Part shown: positions 1-10,630 of the stretch, piece by piece | Layout of the letters: each line of letters starts with the position of its first letter | How positions within the stretch are numbered: the stretch's first letter is position 1 | Source of the DNA: Phoronis australis | Taxonomy: Eukaryota; Phoronida; Phoronidae | Reading direction: 5' to 3' | NCBI GenBank assembly: GCA_002633005.1 | Contig: NMRA01000208.1 | Coordinates: 411,606-475,605 of the forward strand | Length of the DNA stretch: 64,000 bases | Program-made: the position numbers and the translations under genes | Notes under the pieces: generated by a model | The model's database searches: none | The model's input: only the letters and a program-made list of their open reading frames with translations | What the model was told of the DNA's origin: nothing

Positions 1-689
1 AATTTGTTGGCGAAAACAATTTACACAAAGTTTTAAACTCGTAACTCATCCCGCTGTCCTCCAATATGGCCGACGCGATCCAAACAAAGTGACCCAAATT
101 TCGCCACAAAACTTGCAATAACTTTACAGTGCTTGCCCCGATTTTGATACTTTTTCGATTTTTACTGAGTAGAATGTACTACCTTTCCGATGATAGCAAA
201 GTACTTTTTCAAAACGAGGAAAAAAATAAAACCGAAAAAAATTGGTTCGACCCATATTGGTTCCTAGGTTCGACCGGCCTACGTAAGGAACTAAACACCA
301 ATTGAATGCTATTTTAACATAAGAAGTACGTGTAACATTCCAAAAAAATCAACGACCACTAACTACAAACTATAAATACACTACATATGCAAACGAATCA
401 CGATATATTACTAATAAAACAAAATAATGAAGACTTTTCGAGCAAGCCATAGCACATTCAGTTACAAGGAAAAAATGGCGGCGTTCAGGACAAGTTCCTG
501 AACTGATGAGACGGAAATGTGGGTACGGAAATAACAGATGACAACCGGTAATCATACGCTCAGAGAGAAGGGTCAAATACTGCTACAAAATCGCTTTTGG
601 CAAGAAAGGCGAAAAGAATATAAAGAAAGTTTGTCGAAAATAAGAATTTATGTAGTAAGTATTTTCGGATACTGGAACCACATGGGCAG
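1..689. other. Non-coding stretch, nothing recognised
   Basis: I see no exon, domain or clear repeat here. Short ORFs such as the minus-strand one at 370-576 have no recognisable motif and no supporting splice sites. The sequence is AT-rich and ordinary for an intergenic region or intron. Confidence 0.5.
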
Positions 690-792
690 TTTGCAACAAG
701 GACTTTAAGTCGGCGACCTCCAAACTCTAGGGTCCCTGGTTCGACTCCGTCCTCGGTTTCCCGCCAAATCGTTATCTCACTAGTGAGATAAC
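690..792 (+). repeat. tRNA-like (SINE-type) fragment followed by a 22-bp palindrome
   Basis: A perfect Pol III B-box-like motif, GGTTCGACTCC, lies at about 739-749 in a tRNA-like context, but no convincing A box or cloverleaf can be drawn, so this is a decayed tRNA-derived SINE rather than a tRNA gene. It is followed at 771-792 by a perfect 22-bp palindrome with arms GTTATCTCACT and AGTGAGATAAC. The large duplicated repeat begins about 50 bp downstream. Confidence 0.4.
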
Positions 793-840
793 TTTATGTG
801 TTATTACACGGTTTTATCTGCCATTTGAAGCTAATATTGT

Positions 841-2208
841 GGTATAAATATAGGTTATACGTGTTTGTACCAGTGGTTATTATATCGAGATTCGTGATAT
901 GCAAAAGTATTTGCACGAGGGCGAAATATTTGTCTGAGCTTCTGCTTTAGATTCAGTACAAACTGAGGTTGTCTTAATTAGCGAATTAATTAACACAAGA
1001 AAGAATGGCATTTATTGAAATTTTCGTACTCGGTGGGGGAGACTAGGATGAGTTGGATCACCTAACTCTTGCACACTTTAAAACACAAAGAGATTTTCTG
1101 AATCATTGCGGCACTTGTTGAATATCAAAATGTCTAAGTTTAGGAGGGTTGAGCCAATTGACGTGAGCCGTGTAGCTCATTTTATTGTCCAATTAGTTAA
1201 CTAAATAATTTACGTTGGCCCGACAATTGAGATTGTGTTTAATAAAGTATATAGTATACTATCTCTGTCTTTTCATGATTCGTGCTTGGACAACTAAGTT
1301 AGGGAAGCTTGTTTCTAGTTTTTCCTTGTTGTAGAAAAATATGAATGATAAATGACATCTAGCAAACTTTGTTCAAACACAAGGGTGAAAACTTTAAAGA
1401 TAGGAGCCATAAAGCATTTTTGTACATAACTGCTCTTCAAGACACACGCATGATACACAAAAGAGTAGAAAACCGTCAGCTCAACTCTGGTTGACGGGGT
1501 GATCAAATGTCCATCGCATGCAGATGAGCTGAGTCACGTGACAAATAATTTTTAAGCACAACAGATGGCGACACAGAGCGAGTTTTGGCTCCAGTTGACT
1601 ATACAACTTTGTAGTTTTATGATCAATCTTCAGTGTAAGATCCGTGTGCTATATTCATAACTCATGAAAATATGAGCCATGGACGAAAAGTGGCTCAACT
1701 TACCCTGGTCTTACTTAATGATTAGGTTAAAATATGACGAATACCTGACATGTTTTAGTATTAACACTTCACGAAACTCAGCTTTAACTTTTTGAAACAT
1801 GTAAAACCAGGGGAACAGCCATGACTAATTTTGTACATGCCTCCAGTTTCTGAAAGTTGGTGGAATAACAGAAGATTGGTGATGTAGAACTTAACAGTAT
1901 TACTAAAGTTTCATGTCTATATTTTCCAGCTTTCAATACAATCAGTGTGCGCTTGCAAAATGATTGACATCCTTGGAACTTCGATCTATCTTTTACCTGC
2001 TATTCCTGCACAATACATTTTGAGCTCCATTAAAACGAACCATTTGCAGAGGCGGATGCAGGATTTTTAGCTGGTGGGGGGGCAGGGCAGCGTATTAGCC
2101 AGGATTTTGCCCGTCAGACATTTGCAACTCCGAATATCCAAATAGAGAAATTTAGGGGGACATGGCACCCTTGTTACCCCACCAAAATCCCCCACTGATT
2201 CCGGGGCT
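841..2208 (+). repeat. 1.37-kb dispersed repeat, copy A
   Basis: This segment is closely similar over its whole length to 10631-11994 in the same orientation; by eye most positions match and small indels are scattered throughout. Both copies start at TATAAATATAGG and end at ACTGATTCCGGGGCT. No protein-coding potential was recognised. The end of the unit contains a small nested G-rich element (2047-2197) bounded by CAGAGGCGGAT-like and CCACTG-like ends. Termini are not TG...CA and no target duplication was found, so the class of repeat is unknown. Confidence 0.8.
2047..2197. mobile_element. Small G-rich non-autonomous element nested in repeat copy A
   Basis: The ends CAGAGGCGGATGCAGGAT (left) and the complement of CCACTG (right) form a short inverted-repeat pair. 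The interior carries a G-run on the left and C-rich sequence on the right. The corresponding element in copy B (11839-11983) is flanked on both sides by ATTCC. The CAG...CTG ends suggest a hAT-like miniature element, but this is inference. Confidence 0.4.
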
Positions 2209-2215
2209 CGTTCAA

Positions 2216-2430
2216 GGACTCTCTATTGCTGGTGCCAGGTTTGATCAATAAATCCTACGCCCTTTTGCGGAGGGTAGGAAGACGGGCAGTGCGTCTTTTG
2301 CGTGGTTGAAGTCAATGCAGTGTGCCTTTTGCAAGGATGAAATGAAAATTTAGGGGCCTATTGGACGCCGCACGTCCCGCAAAAACTTACTGAAAAAGTA
2401 CCACCTACCCGCAATTTTTGGTTGTAACTT
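2216..2430 (+). repeat. Truncated copy of the 238-bp MITE at 14924-15161
   Basis: The stretch from the shared GGTGCCAGGT motif through AAATCCTACGCCC to GCAATTTTTGG matches the interior of the element at 14924-15161 in the same orientation. The left terminal inverted repeat is missing and the right one ends early, so this copy is truncated or diverged. Confidence 0.65.
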
Positions 2431-2883
2431 TGGAGTTGCAGACGTAGAAAGTAATTCTGTTTTGGTCACGTCCCGATGGTTATTTCTATTTATGTGACCT
2501 CACAATAACGCTTTGGGATATTGCGCGGACACGTGACACGGTTATTGCACGGCCATATCAAGACGTATGTGGTATAAATACACAAAATGCACCGAGAGTG
2601 GCGTAAATGAAATAATATCCCACGAGTCATTATCAAGAAGTTTACTGTTACTGTACTGACTCCTCGGTGTTAGTTTACGAAATTAATGATAAAGCAATGG
2701 TCGTGCGCGACAGCGAAAACAGGCGAGCAAAAGTAGCTTCATTGATTTCACCATAACATTTCATTAATTTAGAAAACTGGCACATCCGAAGCTGTGCATG
2801 GTAAGTTGGTGGCTAAAAATCTAGGTGGCAATGATATTGGCCCTCACAGTCTCGACTAGGCAGAATTTGCAGCACAGAATAGG

Positions 2884-2982
2884 CAATAGCCCGATACAGT
2901 GGTCCTGGATATTGAAAACGAGGTTGATGCTCGTTATTCAATGGCTGGCTCTCAAAATGGGGGACCACTGCCAGCGACTATT
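2884..2982. mobile_element. Palindromic MITE of about 100 bp, copy 1
   Basis: The sequence folds back on itself: AATAGCC...CAGTGGTCC at the left pairs with GGACCACTG...GACTATT at the right. The loop region holds GTTGATGCTCGTTATTCA, a motif shared with the palindromes at 35168-35272 and 59645-59747. The shared ends plus shared loop make a common family likely. This copy is the most diverged of the three. Confidence 0.6.
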
Positions 2983-3764
2983 ACCCAAAATTGTTTCATA
3001 ATATAGACTGACTTTCACCGAGGCCAGTTTGTTGGTTTCCAGACCAAAAATATGACAATGACCGAAGGCAGAGCTGAAAACTGACATGCTGACGCCCTAG
3101 AGCGAACCTCATTACTTGTTTTATATATTATTAAATCCGTTAAGTAATTCATGGAAGGGGTTACACTTGGTCTCATTCATCCAGTCATCTATTCACCGAA
3201 ATAACTTCATCAAGAAGATGTTTGAATGATAAAATATTTCATAGTCAATTCCGAAAATTAAAAATTTACTCAGAAAATTTTTGAACCAACTCAGACTACC
3301 TTTGTTTAGAACAGTATGTGCAAGTTTGTCTCAGACATTAACACTGCATGTTTGGCGCTTTCGTCGAGCTTTCTTTCTGACGTCATTACCAGCTTATATA
3401 CAAATAAAAAGCACAACCGGAGAGGCCCGACTTTGCGCTTGAAACCTAATGATATTAGAGGTGTGCGCTGTCGACACGAGCAAGAGGTTTGTGTGCGCAA
3501 TTAAGGTGAGTTTGTTCGTATGCACAAGCATTCTATTTAGCCATAAGGCCTACATTTCAGTCGACACTGATTTTTACGGACCTTTATGTGAAGATGAAAC
3601 ATAGCACGCCATTAGAATTGAGTTCCCAGGGAAACAGTTCCTATTTCATTTTTCTCTGTAATTTTCGCTTGTGTTGTTTGAAATGGCTTCGTTTTTATGT
3701 CTGAGAATACCATGGAAATGAATTAAGGAACCTTGTTCTTCGCTTGTTATCATATATTAACAAT
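2983..3764. other. Non-coding stretch with no recognised gene
   Basis: Two overlapping 60-codon ORFs on opposite strands near 3306-3504 lie here, but neither has a recognisable domain or clear splice context. No repeat boundaries were found apart from the neighbouring elements. Confidence 0.4.
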
Positions 3765-4055
3765 GACTTTCCCATCCATCTCTGTAAAACAAAATGATGA
3801 TATACGACCCTCCTCAACCCTTAAACGCTTGGAAAAAACTCGAAAGCTCCTGATAAAGTCTGTTAAAGTGTCAAGCGTGACCTACGCTTTAGGAGAGTTT
3901 CACGACTGTGCGGGAAGACCATCCGCCAACAACCGTAGTGACCCTTTTGGGCCACGGTGTCTAAGGCTTTATTGTTCAGAGAAAACTAAGTTTGTCACTA
4001 AACTCAGACGCCAATAACACATTAGCTGTCGACAGAACGAGGATTGGCTGACCTT
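3765..4055 (+). repeat. Solo copy of the arm of the fold-back repeat at 13.4-14.6 kb
   Basis: A block running from CTTTCCCATCCA through GCAAGCGTGACCTACG-like sequence to CGAGGATTGGCTGA matches the left arm at about 13435-13730 and, inverted, the right arm at about 14240-14560. The open frame at 3733-4017 lies inside this repeat and has no recognisable domain, so I do not treat it as a gene. Confidence 0.65.
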
Positions 4056-5280
4056 AGTACTGACCCTTTTAAAATTGAAGTGAAATAAAAACATTTTAGT
4101 AACTTGAAATTAATCGTGTCATTTTTTACGTCTCGTCTTTGAAATATTTCAGTAAAGGCCAGGTGCTCCAAAATTATACACAATGTGATTTTTTTCGTGA
4201 CTTTTATTCCTCTTGCACACATCACTAGATGACGCTGTCGATTCTTATTAGTATTTCGGAGCCTAGTTTCTAAATGTTTTGCGTGTCAAACAATTTATTT
4301 GAAAACTTTTCCTCCGCCACCCATGTTTTGGAGGCAGGCTGTGGTTTTGCTTTTTATTGCCAGGCGCTTCACTACAATCATGGTGCGCTTATCCTGTTTT
4401 GCAAAATTGATTACACGTTCTATGCAATTCCAATTTGATTGTTGGATTAATCAAATTCAGTGTCCCTTTCTTACATTTCTCTGTGATTTGATTTTAATTC
4501 CGCTGTTGAACTTGTGAATCATAGATACGAGTTCCAAGTTTGATTTCATGTAAGCTCCTTGATTGCAACATGGAACCAGTGAATACAGTGTATGTAGAAT
4601 TCCATATTAGACTCGCGCTGAAACCTGGAACAATTTGCACTGATTCTCACTTCAGTTACCCAGTATCGTTGATGTGACGTCATCAGTAGTATTTTTATTG
4701 ACGGGAGAAGGCCACGGTTTCCTCATCACGATTGACGTATCTCTTCCACGGCAAGACCCGTAAGTATGAATGTAGCGGACAGATATTAGAGAGAAGGTAG
4801 AGGGAGATGGAGGGGGGAGGGAATTAGGTGAGAGGGAAGGTATGGGGGGAGGGGGAGGAGGAAGGGAAGAGGGAGAGAGAGAAAGAGAGAAACTGTATTT
4901 GCGTAATTAGTGTGGAAATACATTGGATATAATATGGCAAACAATATATTGGAAATACATTAAAGTAGTTAAGTTACATTGTTAAACAATATTTTACAGA
5001 CTGGTGTGGTAACCTCAAAAGATCAAAACGATAGTGATAAATAGAGGTTAACTCCTTAGGAAAATATAACTTGGAAATTGATTGTACAGAAATTTAGGTA
5101 AGAACAATACAGATACTTCTGACCAGGGCATTGGTTGAGTGGGCGAAACAGCACATAACTGACAGCAAATTGTTTCTGAAGTCAAGGGGCGTGTCGAGTG
5201 CCACAGTACAGATGACCAATGAAATGGAATGGTTCACGTGCCACAGTACAGATGACCAATGAAATGCCTCAAAGTCTGAC
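4056..5280. other. Non-coding stretch with a polypurine tract and a short direct duplication
   Basis: Nothing coding was recognised. A nearly pure G/A tract lies at about 4785-4895. At about 5197-5270 the phrase GTGCCACAGTACAGATGACC occurs twice as a direct duplication, shortly before the LINE remnant starts. Confidence 0.5.
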
Positions 5281-5284
5281 AGAT

Positions 5285-6170
5285 GCAGAAAACTGAGTAT
5301 TGTTAGGCAATCTTGCCACGGTGTTCCAAGCTGAGATCACTGCAATTAACAGAGCTGCTCAACTGGCACGACAATATAACACAGAGCTGGCAATCAGCCG
5401 ATTACCATCTTTTCAGATAGCCAGGCAGCAATGAAAGCCCTACAGAAACCAAGGGCCAACTCTGGCTGTGTTAATGCTTGTATTAATGAGCTTAACAAGC
5501 TTGCAATTGAAAGAACCGTCAGATACACTCTGTCAGGGCCCATGTGGGAATTGATAACAATGAGAATGCAGACAGACTCGCAAAGATAGGAAAAAGCGTT
5601 CTGCATTTTGTGCCTGAACCTGCCATCCCGGTATCTTACGGATGCTGCAGGATGAGTATACACAACTGGGTACATGCCCAGTCAGCAGCCCAGTGGGAAT
5701 CCCTTAGCTCCGGCAGAGAGACCAAGGAGACTTATCCCAACGTGAACAAACCAAAAGGTTCAAAAAACCTTCTGAGTCTAGATAGACTGGGCATAAAACA
5801 CGTCATTCAAATTTTGACGGGCCACTGTAACCTAGCCCGACACAGACACATTACTGGGCATATGGGGAGCCCAGTGTGCCCCGAGTGTGGTACTGACGTA
5901 GAATCCCCTAAACATCTGGAAGAGTCTTGTCCAGTTTTTTATAGGCTAAAGAGAAACTTACTGGATGGCACTGTTACATGCCTACAACATATACATGTAG
6001 TGCATGGCAACAAATGGAAACGTCTGTCTGTTTTATTAAAGGAGACTGACAGACATGAAAACTTCCTTCACGAAGAACCATAATGGGGTTCTCGTGCTTT
6101 AGCTCAGGTGTTTTTGCAATGGGCCCAACCATGAGGCCTGCGCACGTCTGATGCACCGCAAATGACATCA
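5285..6170 (+). pseudogene. 3' end of a non-LTR retrotransposon with an RNase H domain, frameshifted
   Basis: Three frames together give the end of a LINE ORF2. An RNase H domain is visible as TVFQAEITAINRAA, then FSDSQAAMKAL, then HVGIDNNENADRLAK, which carry the E, D and D active-site positions of the family. At least two frameshifts separate these blocks. The last frame (5544-6083) continues into a C-terminal zinc-binding motif, C-x2-C-x8-H-x4-C, in the segment CPECGTDVESPKHLEESCP, and ends in TAA. RNase H plus this cysteine-histidine motif is typical of the I/Jockey/R1 group of LINEs. The tail after the stop resembles the 3' tail of a SINE in this window. The element is dead. Confidence 0.85.
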
Positions 6171-6904
6171 GGTCACGTGCACTGTTTCTTTTTTCTCACA
6201 TTTCGATTGGCAATAAATTGTAGTATTGCGCAATGTGAATCGTTGGCTTGCCATTCCTGTGCATACTACAGACGGAGCGTGTCATGACTGACGCACCCAC
6301 GTTAAAAGTAAGGTGTTACAATGCTGTAGGTCCGCGCAGAATCTGAGGTATCTACGGGAACTGAAGTTGAACTCCAAGCGTTGAAATTTGTACATTTTGA
6401 GACACACTCTCTATCATTTTCCCCAGCCGACAGAAATTGGACTAGTGTTTCAACAAAGGATTTGAAAACCGCCACAAAGGCACCGTTACTAGGGACCTCG
6501 GTACTTCATCTTTTCAAAAAATTCCTTCAAAGAATGACCATAATAAAACTTTTCCCGAACCTGGGTCATGACAAAACGATTCTTGACCGTAGACCCAACG
6601 CTAAGCTGCCTGTCTCATGGGTGACGCACCATAGAGGGCTGGGGGGGGGGGGCAGCTCCCACCTACCCGTCAGTGTGCTGACACTAGGCCCACTCTTCTT
6701 CTCTGCGAAACTTTGTTGGTTCACGGGTTACTCAAATCCTAATGGCTGCATCCCTAGGATTGGTCCCCCACTATGGCGGACGTGGAGGGTTCGGTTCAAA
6801 CATGGCGGCATACGGAGAAGGGGGGGGGTGTAGTTTGGCGAAGTCGAATTGCTTTGTTCCCCCCCAAAAAAAATTTTTGCCTTCCTAAGGAGTTGGAGTT
6901 AGAC

Positions 6905-7590
6905 GGGATGGATCGAAAAATTGCAACTTCAACAAAAATTCATGAGAAAAAATTAAAAAGCGTTACCAGTAACAATGACCATAAGCTTACATTTACTCCT
7001 CATTGTCGCGAACTCGTTCATAAAGTACAAAAATTAATTAACCCAGTTAGAATTATCTCTCGTCATCTCAACTCCATGCATCTTGAAACTTTGGTCAAGT
7101 CTTTTGTACTTCCACATCTAGATTACTGTGACATAATCTACCAATAGTCAAACGCTGGCATACTACAATACCAAGCAGCTTTAGCCATAACAGGGGCATA
7201 AGGGTCCAGCACAATCAAGGTTCTAAATAGCCTCAACTGGAGTAAAGTAGCAACCCGTCGTAAACTCCACCTGTCCTTCTATACATTCAAAGTCTTAACC
7301 AACATAAACAATTACTCTAAAAAATGCTCTTTGACTCCTACAAAAGACCAAGCACGAGACCAGGACGGCGGCAAAGTAATATGCACACTATTCCATCTTT
7401 CATCAGCCAAGCCTTCAGGAGATCAACGATATTAATTAGTATTGACAACTGGAATTCCTTACCATTCAAAATAAAAGAAAGCACTTCAATTGACACTTTC
7501 AAAAATAACTTTAAAATGCATACCACTACTCAAGACTTGCCAGTCCCATTGACATCATTCCAACTTCCTCGCAACCAAATTTAGACATTA
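6905..7590 (+). pseudogene. C-terminal reverse-transcriptase fragment of a CR1/L2/Jockey-like LINE
   Basis: The frame at 6773-7147 contains LVKSFVLPHLDYCDIIY, the familiar segment near the end of LINE reverse-transcriptase ORFs. After an in-frame stop, other frames continue with a block resembling the usual 'RRxxHLxxxxKxL' and then DNWNSLPFKIKESTSIDTFK, which is the usual C-terminus of such ORFs. Stops and frameshifts interrupt it at several places. It lies directly before another LINE tail and may have been a target of later insertion. Confidence 0.8.
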
Positions 7591-7599
7591 TTTTAATAA

Positions 7600-8085
7600 T
7601 ATTTCGCCTCTGTGTTCCTATGGAGACACCCAGACATATCCTCATGTTTTCTTTGTTTGTGAGGTATGCAAGGAGCAGAGGGTACAGCTTTTCCAGACAC
7701 TCGAACAATACCCCAACGTTTACAAAAAATATTCTGAAATTCCGCAATTGTACAACAAAATTGATTTTTTTCTATATGGATGTCAAAAACTCAACCCAAA
7801 AGAGAATAAGATTTTGTTTGAAATAGTATCTGAATTTCTTTATAACATTAAATCTCTTTGTGTGAGTGGATAGAATTGTATACGTGTATGAAAATGAATT
7901 ATTTACATTCGTAATTATATCATTGTAATCTTAACATCAGTTTTTTATTTATGTATTCGTGTATTATTATTGTATATAGACTTCTTTGTATTTTTTTAAC
8001 CCAGATCCAATGCCTCTTGGCGCTTTTTGGGTTATGTATATTCATTGTATTTTGAAGATTTCGTAATAAACATTAAAAAGTAACA
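7600..8085 (+). pseudogene. Second LINE 3' end: zinc-motif C-terminus plus 3' UTR
   Basis: Although it has no ATG, one frame stays open from about 7609 to a TAG at 7871-7873. It reads as a LINE C-terminus with a C...H...C knuckle (SYGDTQTYPHVFFVCEVC) followed by LFQTLEQYPNVY. An AT-rich 3' untranslated region follows with a short palindromic GCCTCTTGGCGC stretch and AATAAA near 8066, as in many LINE tails. The clade is not certain. Confidence 0.65.
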
Positions 8086-8256
8086 ATGTGACTCCGTGGT
8101 ACTGGTTTATAATTGCATAATTTGTCCAAGTAATACACTCACACAATATTGCGGTACAAAAAAGAATTATACTATTGTGACTGTATTGATGACTCGAGTC
8201 TGTGTCTGTGTTTTAGGTACGTTCCATTTTGTTGGCCAGAACATCGCACCTGAAAC

Positions 8257-9288
8257 ATGTATGCCGACGTATACATGAGCAAGAATTCGACATCCAACCA
8301 AACTGCGTGGTTTATTCGCAACACCGTTTCCATTTACGTCATAATTCCATATTCCGTGATCAATATCTTATGGATTGTTTTCATCGTGATCAGCAACTCG
8401 GTACTACTTTACGTGTACGCCAAACACAAGTCTATACGCGTCAAAAGTGTGCAGGTGCTATTATCCGGACTTGCAGCCAACGATCTCATGGTAGCAGTTG
8501 CCGCGTGCATTAACTTCTATTTGAAAATTGTCGTCTACATGGAGTGGCGCTCTTCGGGCAGAGCGTTCGGTTCGACCGCTTCCGGAACGAATTGTTTGGC
8601 TTCGATTGTGTGCATGACATTTCCGTTATTTATTCAGTACTGCTTGCTGATGTTAATATCAATAGATCGGGCGGTGAGTGTCAAATTTCCTATGAAGCAC
8701 AAGATCATCATGTCCCACACACACTGTTGGATTTTCATCGCTGATGTTTACGCCTTCGTCGGCACTGTACTCGCCATTGTGTACACTCTAACGGCTGAGG
8801 ACGCGGTAAAAGGTTACGATCCATACTTGCAAACGTGCAACTTCAATATTTTCCCCAAACGATACCGCGCTGTAATGACAGTAGCTATGGCTGGATTGCC
8901 ATTGGGAATTAGTGTTTTGCTTCACCTCCTTGTCGCGTGCTATGCATTGAAGACCTTTCGAACTGTTGCACCGGATATCGTCATGGTGACCAGCCCAAGT
9001 TTATCCAAGACGTTGAAAGTGACGAAAGGAACAGCGATAGTGCTGTGTGCTTTCATTGTTTGCGTCATACCGTCAGTCATTTACAGGGCGGTGGCGGACT
9101 ATTACGAGTATACTTCAAATTCACAGATTGTGGACATGCTTCTTGCGGGGCTTCTGGGATTCCACGCAGTGTTGAATCCACTTATATATACCTATTCCTA
9201 CCCTGAAATTAGAAAATATGTACGACCCATAGCAAAGTTATTCTGTAAACGTTTAAGATACATCATGAGAGGTTGCAGAGACTTCTAG
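8257..9288 (+). CDS. Rhodopsin-family (class A) G-protein-coupled receptor, single exon, orphan
   Basis: This 343-residue intact frame encodes a seven-transmembrane receptor. Visible landmarks are N47 in TM1 (SNSVLLY), D76 in TM2 (LAAND), C113 at the top of TM3 paired with C194 in the second extracellular loop, D137-R138-A139 at the end of TM3 in place of DRY, P272 in TM6 (VCVIP, lacking the usual Trp), and the TM7 signature NPLIY at 307-311. The N-terminus has two N-glycosylation sequons (NST at 10, NQT at 14). A second Met at residue 7 (8275) could also be the start. A tail of about 30 residues contains cysteines suitable for palmitoylation. It probably signals through heterotrimeric G proteins at the plasma membrane. 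The ligand cannot be told from sequence, although the overall look is of the amine/adenosine/melanocortin-like side of the family. An AG acceptor-like site at about 8216 may mark a 5' UTR splice. Confidence 0.93.
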   Translation: MYADVYMSKNSTSNQTAWFIRNTVSIYVIIPYSVINILWIVFIVISNSVLLYVYAKHKSIRVKSVQVLLSGLAANDLMVAVAACINFYLKIVVYMEWRSSGRAFGSTASGTNCLASIVCMTFPLFIQYCLLMLISIDRAVSVKFPMKHKIIMSHTHCWIFIADVYAFVGTVLAIVYTLTAEDAVKGYDPYLQTCNFNIFPKRYRAVMTVAMAGLPLGISVLLHLLVACYALKTFRTVAPDIVMVTSPSLSKTLKVTKGTAIVLCAFIVCVIPSVIYRAVADYYEYTSNSQIVDMLLAGLLGFHAVLNPLIYTYSYPEIRKYVRPIAKLFCKRLRYIMRGCRDF

Positions 9289-10630
9289 CAGCACTGAGAC
9301 CTCACCTCAAAAGAGTTCCTGAACTTAATACCTTCCCCCTGGTTACCATTTGAGAACTAGATTCTCCCTTAAATGTCGTAGGACTCTAGAAAATGTCCAA
9401 ATTTGGTTAAATTTGGAACATTACATCATAGAGATGGGTCGATAGGACTGTTGCGAAACGTTCAGATACCACACCCTATGCTGTGATCACCAAAACGCCA
9501 CTGTTTGGAGTTGTTTTTATAATGTTCCACTTTTGTATGAGGGTCTATCAGAAAATTGTACATTTATGATTTTCATGGAACCAAAACGATATGATAGCTT
9601 AGAAATTTGTTATGGCGTTTTTGAGATTTCATCTCGAACATTCATAATAAACAAAACTTGGACAATTTTTTTTATACAGACTGACTTTGTTATCAACGTA
9701 CCGTCCCTTTTTCCTGAATTTTATTTAAAAAGTATGGTCACATGGCCCAATCAATGGCAAATTGATAAAAAGTCAAACTTCAATATCCACAGGCTTTCTA
9801 CTTCAGAAAATGTACATTTTTTCTGACTTCAAGTCTAGAGTTTTATAGATATTTAGCTAACTATATACGCGTTTGCTGAGGGGTCCTACATGACGAGTCG
9901 TGAGGTCCAACATGAGGAGACAGTGTGGCTTATTGGTATTAGCTCCGGATTCCCGTTTGCGAAACCAGAGTTTGAATCCTGGCTTTATTGGCAGACAATC
10001 GAGCATTGAAGTGTAAAGATGAGAAAGACAGAAATAACGAAATGTACGCACGATAATGTAATTACGAGTTGGTACATGTTTTTATTTTTATTTTGTGTTG
10101 ATTTGTGTGTTAAATATACATTCGCATCGTCATGTGTAATTTTTATGCAATTTTGCATCAAATTTATTTCAATTAGCGTTGTACATGTAGGCCTTAATCA
10201 TGCTGAATACTAACACCATAGTGGTTCCAAACCAGCGTAATTTCATTATTCTCAATATCTTGAATGCTAAAATAAGACTTAAATCTTATGTTTGAATTAA
10301 GTATTTGATAAAAGTGATAAAAGTTTCGTCTTAATTTTAACTGTCTTATCGGATGTGGAAGTTTAAAAGTATGGAAGTTAAGACAAATCTTAGACTTAAG
10401 TAAAAAAATGAATTTAAGTCAGTTTCTTGGAACGGGTCCTTGGTCTGATTTTCATATCTCTCCACCCATTTTCAAAAGTTTGGAGTTGTTCTCACTTGAT
10501 ACGTTTGTCCACTTGCTATCTAAGTTTCAGTACTATACTTTTGTAAAATTGAATATTTTCAACTGTATGTTCCTAAACTTCGTTTTTTCACTTTGTATGT
10601 TGTCTTTTATGAAAAAATCATTCATATAAT
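9289..10630. repeat. Region downstream of the GPCR: dispersed repeat and a tRNA-like SINE piece
   Basis: About 9370-9900 resembles 32690-33240 in the same orientation: shared phrases include CTAGAAAA.GTCCAAATTTG, GGTCACATG.CCCAAT-like sequence and GGCTTTCTACTT. Within about 9920-9990 is a tRNA-like unit with an A-box-like TGGCTTATTGG and a B-box-like AGTTTGAATCC, suggesting a SINE head. I found no gene; the small ORFs at 9533-9826 and 10408-10629 fall in AT-rich repeat. Confidence 0.55.

Noticed and set aside
735-760. tRNA gene
   Set aside because: Only the B box is convincing; no acceptor stem or A box can be formed. The same holds for the tRNA-like pieces near 9.95, 41.2 and 45.9 kb.
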